From Cytophagaceae bacterium (GTDB lineage Bacteria; Bacteroidota; Bacteroidia; Flavobacteriales; Flavobacteriaceae), in NCBI GenBank assembly GCA_002710685.1, contig PALD01000049.1, positions 186,001 to 250,000 on the forward strand: DNA of 64,000 bases, written 5' to 3'. A model generated the notes under the pieces. It did no database searches, was not told the origin of the DNA, and saw only the letters and a program-made list of their open reading frames with translations. Below are positions 35,280 through 42,908 of the stretch, in pieces. Each line of letters opens with the position of its first letter. The stretch's first letter is position 1. Both the position numbers and the translations under genes were made by a program.

Positions 35280-35910
35280 GGTGCAAATGTATAAAGTTTT
35301 TGTCAATGATGTTCCCATTATTCTTTCTACGGAGAAATACATCGGCAAAAATTACACCTCGATACCCATAAAGCGGGCAGACCTTAAAAAGATTATCAAA
35401 AAGGTCGCAAAGGGTGAGCTCAATTACATCAACCTTTACCATCCCAAAGAGCACAAACTCCTCAAGCACCTCAAGAAAAAATTACCTGTTGTGATTGCTG
35501 GGGGCGGACTGGTGCGCAACGAGAAGGGCGAGATATTATTTATAAAACGCAATGGCAAGTGGGACCTGCCCAAAGGAAAACTTGAAAAACGGGAGACCAT
35601 TAAAGAATGTGCCGTTCGTGAGGTCATGGAAGAAACCGGGGTTAAGGACCTTAAACTGGGCGACCTCCTCCAGGTGACCTATCATGTCTTTAAGCGCAAC
35701 AACAAGTTTAAGCTCAAGGAGACCCACTGGTACAATATGTACACGGAGTATGCCGCCGAACTCATCCCACAACCCAGCGAGGGTATCAAGAAAGTACGCT
35801 GGAGGAATTTTGAAAAAGCCCAGAAATCACTACTCAAATCCTATGAGAACATAAAGTTGCTCTTTCCTAAAGAATATCTAATCACGCACCCTAAAGATAG
35901 GGTAGCGTAG
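35278..35910 (+). CDS. NUDIX hydrolase
   Basis: A 210-residue protein with the full NUDIX box GKLEKRETIKECAVREVMEETGV (Gx5Ex7REUxEExGU, residues about 100-122), which hydrolyses nucleoside diphosphates linked to a moiety X. The N-terminal 65 residues are a small extra domain (MYKVFVNDVPIILSTEKY at the start). The start is the ATG at 35278 or the one at 35287; a longer frame to 35164 runs inside pyrE. The first start overlaps the pyrE start codon on the other strand. The 3' end overlaps the M14 gene by 33 bases, tail to tail. The substrate is not known. Confidence 0.9.
   Translation: MVQMYKVFVNDVPIILSTEKYIGKNYTSIPIKRADLKKIIKKVAKGELNYINLYHPKEHKLLKHLKKKLPVVIAGGGLVRNEKGEILFIKRNGKWDLPKGKLEKRETIKECAVREVMEETGVKDLKLGDLLQVTYHVFKRNNKFKLKETHWYNMYTEYAAELIPQPSEGIKKVRWRNFEKAQKSLLKSYENIKLLFPKEYLITHPKDRVA
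35284..35291 (-). promoter_or_regulatory. Candidate -7 box of pyrE (leaderless)
   Basis: TACATTTG on the minus strand, four bases before the pyrE ATG; it lies inside the first codons of the divergent NUDIX gene. Confidence 0.5.
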
Positions 35911-37641
35911 GTGTGCGGTTTCATAATTGGGCGAGTGCTTATGCAGCCAGTCTAACTGTGCGTACCAGCTTTCGCGAAAGCGGGCCTCATCTATTCTCTT
36001 TTGCTCAAATTCTTTTTTAAGTGCTGGGCTTGCATCCAGTAGTTCCTTGGCCTTGTCTTCCCAGACGTAGGGCGAGAAACCTTCCTTTTGCTGGAGGATG
36101 GTGTCAAAATAGTTCCAGTTGAAGAATGAATCGACCCCCGCAGGCTCCAGGGTTTCCAGCAGGTAGCGCATTCCGCCTTGAGCGGTATTGACGACATAAT
36201 CACCCTTTCTCAACGCGATTTTTGCCATTGAGGTATCCACCTGGGTGTTGTAATGCGGGTAGTGGCCCTCGTATGCCGTGTTACGGGTGTCGTAGCTGGC
36301 AATGTGATAGACCTCTACCTCCATGATTGTGTCTTTTTGCAACCTGCTAAAGTCTATCTCATTTTCTTTAAGACGGTCAATGACATTGTGCCATCCCTGG
36401 GGGATGATGTATGCTTTTGGTATGGTCACCTGGGCGGTCACCTTAAAATTGTCGTAGTAGTCCACCGCTTTGGTAAAAGGCTTGTCCCGGTCATATTTAA
36501 GGCGTTGCAGTCCCGTGATGTCACTGTTGATCATCTTGCCCTCATAGCCCAAAAAATCATAGGTAGAAACCTTGCTGCTGTCCACATCAAAGGCGATGGG
36601 GTATCGTGTACCCGTCTTTTCACCGGTTTTATAGATTTCATTTTCGGCGATGCGCAGTAAACGTACCTTCTCGCCATCTTCTTCAGCGATGTCCAGCACG
36701 GTCTTCATGAGCTCATAAGTGCCTTCTACCCGGGGCTTGTAAGGTTTTAACATGTGTGTCTCCACCATAAGGCCGGCCGTGTTCCACAAGGTCGTGTAGC
36801 CCGTGGAGTAGCGGGGATAATCCATGAACTGTGAAAACCCTTGCTCTGGCACGGCATTGAAAACGTTGACGTATGGGGTGATGGGCCATCCTTTTTCTTT
36901 AAGTGAATTTTCAAGCTTTACCTGAAATTCATTCTTCATGTACATGCCCAGCCTGCTGCCCAGTTTATCGTGCTGCGTCAATAGATGTGTCAATACATAT
37001 TGATAGTCTGCGCCATTGCTAACATGGTTGTCGATTAAAAAATCAGGGTTTACCATGTGGTAGATGTCTGCAAAGGTGCGGGCATTCCAGGTGTCAGCCT
37101 TGATAAAATCACGGTTGAGGTCATAATTTCTTGCATTGCCGCGAAAACCATATTCCTCAGGTCCATTTTGATTTGTACGGCTGGTGCTGTTGCGGTTGAG
37201 TGCCCCACCTATGTTATACACGGCGATTGCTCCTATCCACAGGTTTTCGGGGGCTTTTAGCTTACCTTCGGCAAGGTCGCGCATCATGAGCATGGTGGCG
37301 TCAATGCCATCTGGCTCCCCGGGGTGGATGCCATTGTTGATCAATAAACGCGTCACATCCATGCGGTCATCAAACTCTGAGTCAAAGGTGCGGTGCGGGT
37401 TAAAAGTCACAAGCGTCAACGGTTCGCCACTATCTGTCTTTCCTATTTTATAGGTCTTGATGCTCACGTATGCCTGGTCCAGGTTTTCATAGAATTCCAT
37501 GATTTCATCATAGGTTTCCGTTTGTGTACCGCCACTTTTCTCAAAACGTGTGGTAAGGTCAAAGTCTTCGGGATGAGGTTTTTCCGCGCAAGCGTAAACA
37601 AGAAAACAGGCGGCAAGAATAGTGAGCGAGCGTAGTTTCAT
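35878..37641 (-). CDS. M14-family zinc carboxypeptidase-like lipoprotein
   Basis: A 587-residue exported protein. The signal ends in a lipobox-like VYAC near residue 18, so it is probably membrane-anchored. The M14 zinc motif appears as NNGIHPGEPDG (HxxE) near residue 97, and the second half carries ETHMLKPYKPRVEGTYE, fitting the family's late active-site region. A C-terminal region of about 200 residues is extra to the catalytic domain. The gene overlaps the NUDIX gene by 33 bases at the 3' end; the glycosylase gene is 53 bases upstream on the same strand. A perfect dispersed palindrome at 35969 is read as ARFRES. Confidence 0.85.
   Translation of the reverse strand: MKLRSLTILAACFLVYACAEKPHPEDFDLTTRFEKSGGTQTETYDEIMEFYENLDQAYVSIKTYKIGKTDSGEPLTLVTFNPHRTFDSEFDDRMDVTRLLINNGIHPGEPDGIDATMLMMRDLAEGKLKAPENLWIGAIAVYNIGGALNRNSTSRTNQNGPEEYGFRGNARNYDLNRDFIKADTWNARTFADIYHMVNPDFLIDNHVSNGADYQYVLTHLLTQHDKLGSRLGMYMKNEFQVKLENSLKEKGWPITPYVNVFNAVPEQGFSQFMDYPRYSTGYTTLWNTAGLMVETHMLKPYKPRVEGTYELMKTVLDIAEEDGEKVRLLRIAENEIYKTGEKTGTRYPIAFDVDSSKVSTYDFLGYEGKMINSDITGLQRLKYDRDKPFTKAVDYYDNFKVTAQVTIPKAYIIPQGWHNVIDRLKENEIDFSRLQKDTIMEVEVYHIASYDTRNTAYEGHYPHYNTQVDTSMAKIALRKGDYVVNTAQGGMRYLLETLEPAGVDSFFNWNYFDTILQQKEGFSPYVWEDKAKELLDASPALKKEFEQKRIDEARFRESWYAQLDWLHKHSPNYETAHLRYPIFRVRD
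35969..35982. repeat. Dispersed palindrome, TTTCGC type
   Basis: GCTTTCGCGAAAGC, a perfect 14-base palindrome near the 3' end of the M14 gene, encoding ARFRES on the minus strand. Confidence 0.65.
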
Positions 37642-37694
37642 AATGGTGGTTTAGTATGCCAAATTTAATCAATAGTTGGCTGTGAAAACAAGGG

Positions 37695-38369
37695 TTAATC
37701 TTCCTTAAAAAACGGCGCGTACTGCATCACCCGGAAATCCATCGTGGTAAATGAGGGGTCCTGTGCCTTTAGTTTTTTATATAATGGCATGCTGCCTATT
37801 GCCCTGTTTGCGCTACCGCTGGGTGCGGTGAGGGAGACCGTTTTTACCGTGCGGCCATCTATGTCAATCGTATGGATGCGCGGCACCTGGTCATGCTTGA
37901 TTTTTAATTTGAGGCCGTGTGCCCTGGCATTTTGCCTAAAGAAATATTCAGGGCCATTCTTGCTGTTTCCACCGGTGAAGAGGAGGGTTTTTACTTGGCG
38001 GTGCTGCCTGAGGTAGTGTACCAGGTCGCGCAGTTGAACCTGTTGCATCCCCACGTCAGAAGCGTCGATTTTTTGCCTTTCGGCGGAAGCTACCATGTCA
38101 CAGATGCCTATGTGGTTGTGGATCAAGAAGTCTTCGCGCTGCTTGATGGCGGCATAGGTGTTCTCAAACTTGAGGTCAAGCCCAAAAATCCTGTCCAGGA
38201 TGGGCCAGAGCATGCCGTGGGCGCTGCCGTAACAAAAATCAACATCCCTTTCCAGCAATTCACCACTGGTAAACCGTGGCGGCGGCAACGTGCCCACAAT
38301 GAGTTTTGTGGCATGCTCCAGGTTAAAGGGAGGGTAGGGATGGGTGTGGAGAAAGGGAAAATTTGCCAT
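37695..38369 (-). CDS. Uracil-DNA glycosylase superfamily protein
   Basis: A 224-residue protein with the uracil-DNA glycosylase-like fold: KLIVGTLPPPRFTSGELL (loop 1, G..P), DVDFCYGSAHGMLWPILDRIF (Phe/Tyr stack and base-recognition region) and, near the end, VSLTAPSGSANRAIGS, the position of the minor-groove HPS loop. It most resembles mismatch-type glycosylases that remove damaged or mispaired bases. Substrate range is unclear. The start at 38369 sits five bases after a -7 box. It probably starts its own transcript that continues into the M14 gene. Confidence 0.75.
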   Translation of the reverse strand: MANFPFLHTHPYPPFNLEHATKLIVGTLPPPRFTSGELLERDVDFCYGSAHGMLWPILDRIFGLDLKFENTYAAIKQREDFLIHNHIGICDMVASAERQKIDASDVGMQQVQLRDLVHYLRQHRQVKTLLFTGGNSKNGPEYFFRQNARAHGLKLKIKHDQVPRIHTIDIDGRTVKTVSLTAPSGSANRAIGSMPLYKKLKAQDPSFTTMDFRVMQYAPFFKED

Positions 38370-38373
38370 ACCG

Positions 38374-38381
38374 CAAAACTA
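38374..38381 (-). promoter_or_regulatory. Candidate -7 box of the glycosylase gene (leaderless)
   Basis: TAGTTTTG on the minus strand, four bases before the ATG at 38369, with no -33 TTG at the usual distance. Confidence 0.4.
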
Positions 38382-38401
38382 GCGATTTGTGCGGGTAAGC
38401 G

Positions 38402-39388
38402 CTACATGACCTTTTCCACAAGTGCCTGAATGGCCTTGACCCCTTCTTCATTGTCCAGATATCCTTCTTGGCCATAAGAAGCCATCAGGCCGCCCTCATA
38501 CTCAATACCCACGATACCATCAAAACCTGATTTTTCAATAATCCTAAAAATGCGGTCAAAATCAATCTCAGGTTCATTGCCATCAGCATCAAACTTGTGT
38601 GCCTTTGCACTCACGCCCTTGGCATACGGCATGAGTTCTTCCATTCCTTTATAGGTGTCATATGCCTGAACGCATGTGGTATTCATATACCCCTCGATAT
38701 CCATGGTCTTGGGCATGGTACGTTGCACACAAAAGTTTCCAAAATCAGGCAACGTTCCTGCCCGGGGATTGTTGATCTCTTTCATGATGTTTGCCAGCCA
38801 GGCCCCATTGCTGCTGATGCCCACATGGTTTTCCACAATGATGTTCATGTCGTTTTGTGTGCCGTATTCCAGTAGTTTTGCATACCCATCCAGGGCCGCA
38901 TCGGTAAGTTGGTCAGGTGTACCTTCCTGGCCTATGGCACCCAGGTTAACCCGTATCGAGGCGCAACCCAGAACCTTGGCCGCATCCACCCATTTATAAT
39001 GACTCTCCACCGCATGCATACGCTTCGTCTTATCCAGGTCTGCGATGTTTTCATCATCAACCATGATGAGGTTATTGGTAACGCCCACATCATCTGCACG
39101 TTGTTTAAGGTCTTTAAAGAATTGCGCGTCGTTTGCCTTATCGGCAAAAAACATAGAGACATACTCCACGATATCGATGTCGAAGGTGTTTTTGGCAAGC
39201 GCGGGGAAGTCCAGCGTATCGGCTTTGCCGGCAAAATAATCTGAAGCAAAGGAGAACTGTGCCAGCGAGATGGGGTAGGTTTTTTTGTTGGCTTGCGCCA
39301 AAATTTTATACGGGAATGCACTTAAAGCGCCAGCGCCCAGTGTGGCCATTGCGGACTTTTTAATAAAACTTCTACGGGTGGTGGACAT
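38402..39388 (-). CDS. Tat-exported TIM-barrel sugar isomerase/epimerase-like protein
   Basis: A 328-residue protein of the xylose-isomerase-like TIM-barrel (AP endonuclease 2 / sugar phosphate isomerase-epimerase) family. It starts with a twin-arginine signal (TTRRSFIKKSAMATLGAG), so it should be exported folded, probably with bound metal. Barrel motifs are VEYVSMFFADKANDAQF, NLGAIGQEGTPDQL, IIVENHVGISSNGAWL (the metal-binding Glu and His), LPDFGNFCVQ and GIVGIEYEGGL. The sugar substrate is unknown. The gene before it is the island gene cluster; after it the glycosylase starts 33 bases later. Confidence 0.9.
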   Translation of the reverse strand: MSTTRRSFIKKSAMATLGAGALSAFPYKILAQANKKTYPISLAQFSFASDYFAGKADTLDFPALAKNTFDIDIVEYVSMFFADKANDAQFFKDLKQRADDVGVTNNLIMVDDENIADLDKTKRMHAVESHYKWVDAAKVLGCASIRVNLGAIGQEGTPDQLTDAALDGYAKLLEYGTQNDMNIIVENHVGISSNGAWLANIMKEINNPRAGTLPDFGNFCVQRTMPKTMDIEGYMNTTCVQAYDTYKGMEELMPYAKGVSAKAHKFDADGNEPEIDFDRIFRIIEKSGFDGIVGIEYEGGLMASYGQEGYLDNEEGVKAIQALVEKVM

Positions 39389-39664
39389 GGATTTTTGGAT
39401 TTTGGTTAACCCAGATAAGATACATAGAAATCCCAGATAATCTAGTATTTGTTATACATGAATGCGTTAGGGCTAGGCAAAGTCAAGGATTTTAGTATCT
39501 TAGTGGTCTCCCCTGATAATTTACCGCCCCTATAATGTGTATTGACGAATGCTGTTATCCCGATGAGAATATTGGGACAATAGGATTAAATGGATTGATA
39601 TAACGAGTTGTGGTGCATTCCAGAAAAATGATAATTTGATTAAGTTGGAAAATAAAAATTAATA
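39389..39664. other. Left border of the accessory island
   Basis: No gene seen. It contains TAACGAGTTGTGGTGC at 39601-39616, whose GTTGTGGTG is the exact reverse complement of CACCACAAC at 40677-40685, on the far side of the next two genes. The G+C content falls after this point. Confidence 0.5.
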
Positions 39665-40054
39665 ATGACTACAAATTTTAAGAATATTAAAATAAGTACA
39701 TCTGAAATCAGAGCGAGTTTCAATCAAAAAGAAATTGAAGGAACATTAAGTTTTATTAACCATATGAATAACCAGGGATATAGCTATTCTATACATAGTT
39801 TTATTTCTAACAACATTTCAAAATTTGCAAATGATGGTTTTCTAGCTATGAATTCAGAGAATCCATCTGTCGGTGTTTTGTTTGTCAAAACCATTGTTTC
39901 ACGAAAATTTTTAAGAAAGAAAATTCGATATAGAATGTATATTATCCCTTATGCGGATATGGATTCTATTCATTCAAATTATAAAGTATACAAACAGTAT
40001 TTTCAATCTTTTGAAGATTTTTCAGGATATAGAGATAACAGTAAATTAAATTGA
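39665..40054 (+). CDS. Hypothetical protein (first island gene)
   Basis: A 129-residue soluble-looking protein, not recognised. It has a mixed pattern: IKISTSEIRASFNQKEIEGTL at the start, then strand-like stretches (FVKTIVSRKFLRKKIRYRMYIIP) and no membrane helix. The base composition is clearly AT-richer than the neighbours and the codon use shifts with it. It lies inside the inverted GTTGTGGTG/CACCACAAC borders together with the next gene, which starts three bases after its stop, so both form one unit. Origin by lateral transfer is likely. Confidence 0.65.
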   Translation: MTTNFKNIKISTSEIRASFNQKEIEGTLSFINHMNNQGYSYSIHSFISNNISKFANDGFLAMNSENPSVGVLFVKTIVSRKFLRKKIRYRMYIIPYADMDSIHSNYKVYKQYFQSFEDFSGYRDNSKLN

Positions 40055-40057
40055 AAA

Positions 40058-40669
40058 ATGGGTGCTGTGTTTAACAAAATATGGGGTATTCTTGGGGTGA
40101 TAGTTTCAGCTTCATCAATTTTTAGCTTGTTAGAACGTAGATTTGACATCACATTAGCCGTTAGCTTGTCCGAAATGCTTTCATATTACAGAGACTTAAC
40201 CTCTCCAATATTTCAGTTTCTTTACAAACCTATCTATTGGATTTTTCCATCAATGCGAATACCTAATTGGGTTTTGGATGCTCAAATTTTATCCATAGTT
40301 TCAACTGGCATCTACATCAAAGCTAGAAGTACTTTAAGGGTCAATGGTGAACAGGTACATTTTAAAACAATATGGAGCAAGATACATATGATTTTAATTG
40401 TAGGTTTTAGTCTGTTTGGATTAATTATGCTTCCATTCATTTTAATCGCAATGATAATGTTACCTGTTGGTTTTATTACTCATATTAAGCATCATTACAA
40501 AGTATCCAAATTCTATAAAGGAGGAAAAAAATTTAATTTTTATAACACACTAGGAACCATTGTTATTGCAGGAGGGGATTTAGCTTGGGTAACTATAATG
40601 GGTATATTTGGCTATATGACTTTATTGACATTGGCAATATTTTACTTATTTAATACTATTTTGACTTAG
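40058..40669 (+). CDS. Hypothetical polytopic membrane protein (second island gene)
   Basis: A 203-residue protein with about four membrane helices: near residues 5-25, 105-135 (LIVGFSLFGLIMLPFILIAMIML, a long or double span) and 165-200 (IVIAGGDLAWVTIMGIFGYMTLLTLAIFYLF). A loop with RVNGEQVHFKTIWSK precedes the second hydrophobic block. No family is recognised. It follows the soluble protein after three bases and the pair may work together at the membrane. AT-rich composition and the flanking motifs mark it as acquired. Confidence 0.65.
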   Translation: MGAVFNKIWGILGVIVSASSIFSLLERRFDITLAVSLSEMLSYYRDLTSPIFQFLYKPIYWIFPSMRIPNWVLDAQILSIVSTGIYIKARSTLRVNGEQVHFKTIWSKIHMILIVGFSLFGLIMLPFILIAMIMLPVGFITHIKHHYKVSKFYKGGKKFNFYNTLGTIVIAGGDLAWVTIMGIFGYMTLLTLAIFYLFNTILT

Positions 40670-40676
40670 AAGAACA

Positions 40677-40808
40677 CACCACAACACGGTATTTAAAAAT
40701 TAGCGGATTAAGCGCTTGGCTCAAAATTGATTTTACAGATTTAAAGTCGTTGTAAAACTGAAAGGCAAGAGAGAAATCCCGCTATTTTTCATATACTAAC
40801 CGTTAGGT
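40677..40808. repeat. Cassette-border (attC-like) hairpin element
   Basis: Starts with CACCACAAC (40677-40685) directly after the second island gene and ends with GTTAGGT (40802-40808), which fits the GTTRRRY end of integron recombination sites. Between them, AAAAATTAGCGGATT (40695-40709) can pair with AAATCCCGCTATTTTT (40774-40789), leaving two small bulges: a long imperfect stem as in attC sites. No integrase gene is in the window, so an active integron is not shown. Confidence 0.5.
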
Positions 40809-40831
40809 TTCATTTGAACAACACTCAATTT

Positions 40832-42241
40832 ATGAATAAGAAAAAAGACATACTTTCAATAGGTTTCGAGATTCCAGGACATTCAGAGAATCATATCCCT
40901 TTTGGCTCAAGTAAATCTTTTATGGATGCGGACATAATTATTATTTCGCCAGAAGAAATCTATCCTAGTGGAGATTGGATACGTTTTTCGTCAGGTGGAG
41001 GATGTTATGATACTGGAACATCTAATAAATATTCCAAGAACTCTAGTAGTTTAAAAAAAGAAGTTTCTGATTCCCTAAAACTAGGAAAAACAGTTTTTAT
41101 ATTTCTCGCAGGAAAAAAAGAATTTTTATTAGCAACTAATGTAACACACCCAAGAAAAGGCGAAAACCTGTACTCCACCATAACTAAAACTAATTATGAT
41201 TTTTTACCAATAAAAATTGGAAATATTACTTCAGCATCTGGTAAGCGTGTAATATTTAACGGAAATCAAGTATTGAGTGAATTTAATAGAAATTTCAGTG
41301 GATACTTGAAATATGAATCTTACATAGAGAATTCTGAAAATGCCACGATTACCTATCACGGAAAAGATAAATCAAAAATTCTAGGTGCAATTATAAAGGT
41401 AGATTCAGGTCACCTTGTGATTTTGCCTCAAATACATTATGAATATAATGCCTTTGTAGAATATGACAAAAAGACTAACAAGAAACTATGGAATGATAAG
41501 GCCATAAAATTTGGAAATAAACTATCTGATGTCTTAAAAGGTATTGATACGCAGTTATCTTCAAACAATGAAAAAACACCACCACCAAAATGGTCACTTG
41601 ATGAAATTTACTCGACGAAAAAGTCCTTAGGTATTGAAAATCAAATCAAAAACAGTTTAGCTAAAATAGAAGAAGTCAAAAAAAAGATTGAAAAATTTAA
41701 TCAACAACTAGAGTCCGAGAATAAACTGAAAGATTTGCTATTTGAACAAGGTAAACCTTTAGAGAATGCTGTGACTAAAGCTCTTGATATTCTCGGATAT
41801 AAAGCTGAAAATTACAACGATGGAGAGTTAGAACTAGACCATGTGATAGAAAGTCCTGAAAAAATCAGGTATATCGGAGAATGCGAAGGAAAAGACACAA
41901 AGGACATAAATATCACCAAATTTCGACAATTATTAGAATCATTAAATGCTGATTTTGCAAGAGAAGATGTAGAAGAAAAAGCATATGGTATTTTGTTTGG
42001 TAATCCACAAAGACTTTTAGAACCTTCGAAAAGAATTTTAGATTTTACAAAAAAGTGCAAAACAGGAGCGGAACGAGAAAAAATTGCTCTTGTTAAGACC
42101 ACAGATTTATTTGTTGTAGCAAACTTTTTACAGCAAAATAAAAATGAAAGATTTAAGAAGGATTGTAGAAAAGCAATTTCGGATGGACTTGGCAAAATCG
42201 TTAATTTTCCATCGTTACCAAATAAGAAAAACGACATCTAA
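40832..42241 (+). CDS. Protein with C-terminal PD-(D/E)XK nuclease-like domain (island)
   Basis: About 469 residues in three parts. The N-terminal ~240 residues form an alpha/beta region (DADIIIISPEEIYPSGDWIR, LKLGKTVFIFLAGKKEFLLA, GHLVILPQIHYEYN). Residues ~255-305 are a Lys/Glu-rich coiled coil. The last ~160 residues resemble the PD-(D/E)XK nuclease fold: an early helix with PLENAVTKALDILGYKAE, Asp336 in ELELDHVI, and ECEGK with Glu352 and Lys354 (D-x15-E-x-K). This is the core of restriction-type nucleases; the sensor-coil-nuclease layout would fit a defence protein, which is inference. A TTG at 40814 is an alternative start. The gene ends inside ATCTAAC, the R''-like motif. Confidence 0.7.
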   Translation: MNKKKDILSIGFEIPGHSENHIPFGSSKSFMDADIIIISPEEIYPSGDWIRFSSGGGCYDTGTSNKYSKNSSSLKKEVSDSLKLGKTVFIFLAGKKEFLLATNVTHPRKGENLYSTITKTNYDFLPIKIGNITSASGKRVIFNGNQVLSEFNRNFSGYLKYESYIENSENATITYHGKDKSKILGAIIKVDSGHLVILPQIHYEYNAFVEYDKKTNKKLWNDKAIKFGNKLSDVLKGIDTQLSSNNEKTPPPKWSLDEIYSTKKSLGIENQIKNSLAKIEEVKKKIEKFNQQLESENKLKDLLFEQGKPLENAVTKALDILGYKAENYNDGELELDHVIESPEKIRYIGECEGKDTKDINITKFRQLLESLNADFAREDVEEKAYGILFGNPQRLLEPSKRILDFTKKCKTGAEREKIALVKTTDLFVVANFLQQNKNERFKKDCRKAISDGLGKIVNFPSLPNKKNDI

Positions 42242-42315
42242 CAAACAACTAAGTGAAAACCAAAAGCATTTAACTCAATTTAGCCACATGATTTTAATAA
42301 TACATCAGAGCACCT

Positions 42316-42329
42316 TTGGCGAAAGCCAA
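42316..42329. repeat. Dispersed palindrome, TTGGC type
   Basis: TTGGC-GAAA-GCCAA between the nuclease-like gene and the broken membrane gene; first such palindrome after the island. Confidence 0.5.
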
Positions 42330-42344
42330 TTTTAAATAGTATTT

Positions 42345-42752
42345 ATGAGAATTAGATATATCATTATTGCATATATAGCCATAGGCTTGGTTCTTTCTAT
42401 GGTCATCGGGTTTGAATATGGTAGCGATTACGATGACTTATTACCTACCTACTACGCCAGTCCGTTTATATTTAAGCAAAACTCGCTGGCCAGTTCTATG
42501 GAGTACTTTTATAGTATTTCAGGTCTGGCCCTAAATAGCATTATTTGGGGTGTGTGTTAGTTCTTTATTGATAGGTTAATTAAGGTCAAGAGTAGGGGCA
42601 AGGCATTTAAAAATATATACTATGTGGCGGTGGCTTTATTGATACTGTATTCCTCTTATAATATCATAGCAAGTATACTAACACTGGGAAGTGGTTTTGG
42701 CGAAGGCCAAAATTACTGGTATTGGGGAAATGAATTTAGATTGTGGAGCTAA
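42345..42752 (+). pseudogene. Small membrane protein gene with premature TAG
   Basis: The frame opens at ATG 42345 (MRIRYIIIAYIAIGLVLSMV, a membrane helix), meets an in-frame TAG at 42558-42560 after 71 codons, and then stays open to TAA at 42750-42752. The continuation encodes a second hydrophobic helix (IYYVAVALLILYSSYNIIA) and a sensible tail (GSGFGEGQNYWYWGNEF, ending LWS), so the two halves are one protein of about 135 residues interrupted by a nonsense codon. A dispersed palindrome in the second half (42695) is also in frame. Either the gene is a recent pseudogene, or the first 71 residues are made alone. The intact protein is not recognised. Confidence 0.7.
42695..42712. repeat. Dispersed palindrome, TTTTGGC type
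   Basis: TTTTGGC-GAAG-GCCAAAA, perfect 7-bp arms, inside the broken membrane gene (GFGEGQN). Confidence 0.6.
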
Positions 42753-42880
42753 AGAGGTGTTTTTCAGATTTTATAATTACTGCATGCGATAAATCATTGA
42801 TTATTCGGGCCAATCATCATGAAAGGCCATTGTTCCCTTTTTCAGTCGTAGTACATTTTGAAGAATTCCCATGACTTCTA

Positions 42881-42895
42881 TTGGCTTTAAGCCAA
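42881..42895. repeat. Dispersed palindrome, TTGGC type
   Basis: TTGGCTT-T-AAGCCAA, just beyond the 3' end of the secreted gene that ends at 42909. The same core is repeated at 43614. Confidence 0.55.
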
Positions 42896-42908
42896 ATAGA
42901 ATTAATTT

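Noticed and set aside
39600-42245. A complete integron
   Set aside because: No integrase gene or array of repeated attC sites is in the window, and the one hairpin element has unequal ends, so only cassette-like borders are claimed.
42558-42560. TAG as a coded amino acid (pyrrolysine or general read-through)
   Set aside because: There is no pyrrolysine machinery evidence and Bacteroidota of this type do not recode TAG; a nonsense mutation is simpler.
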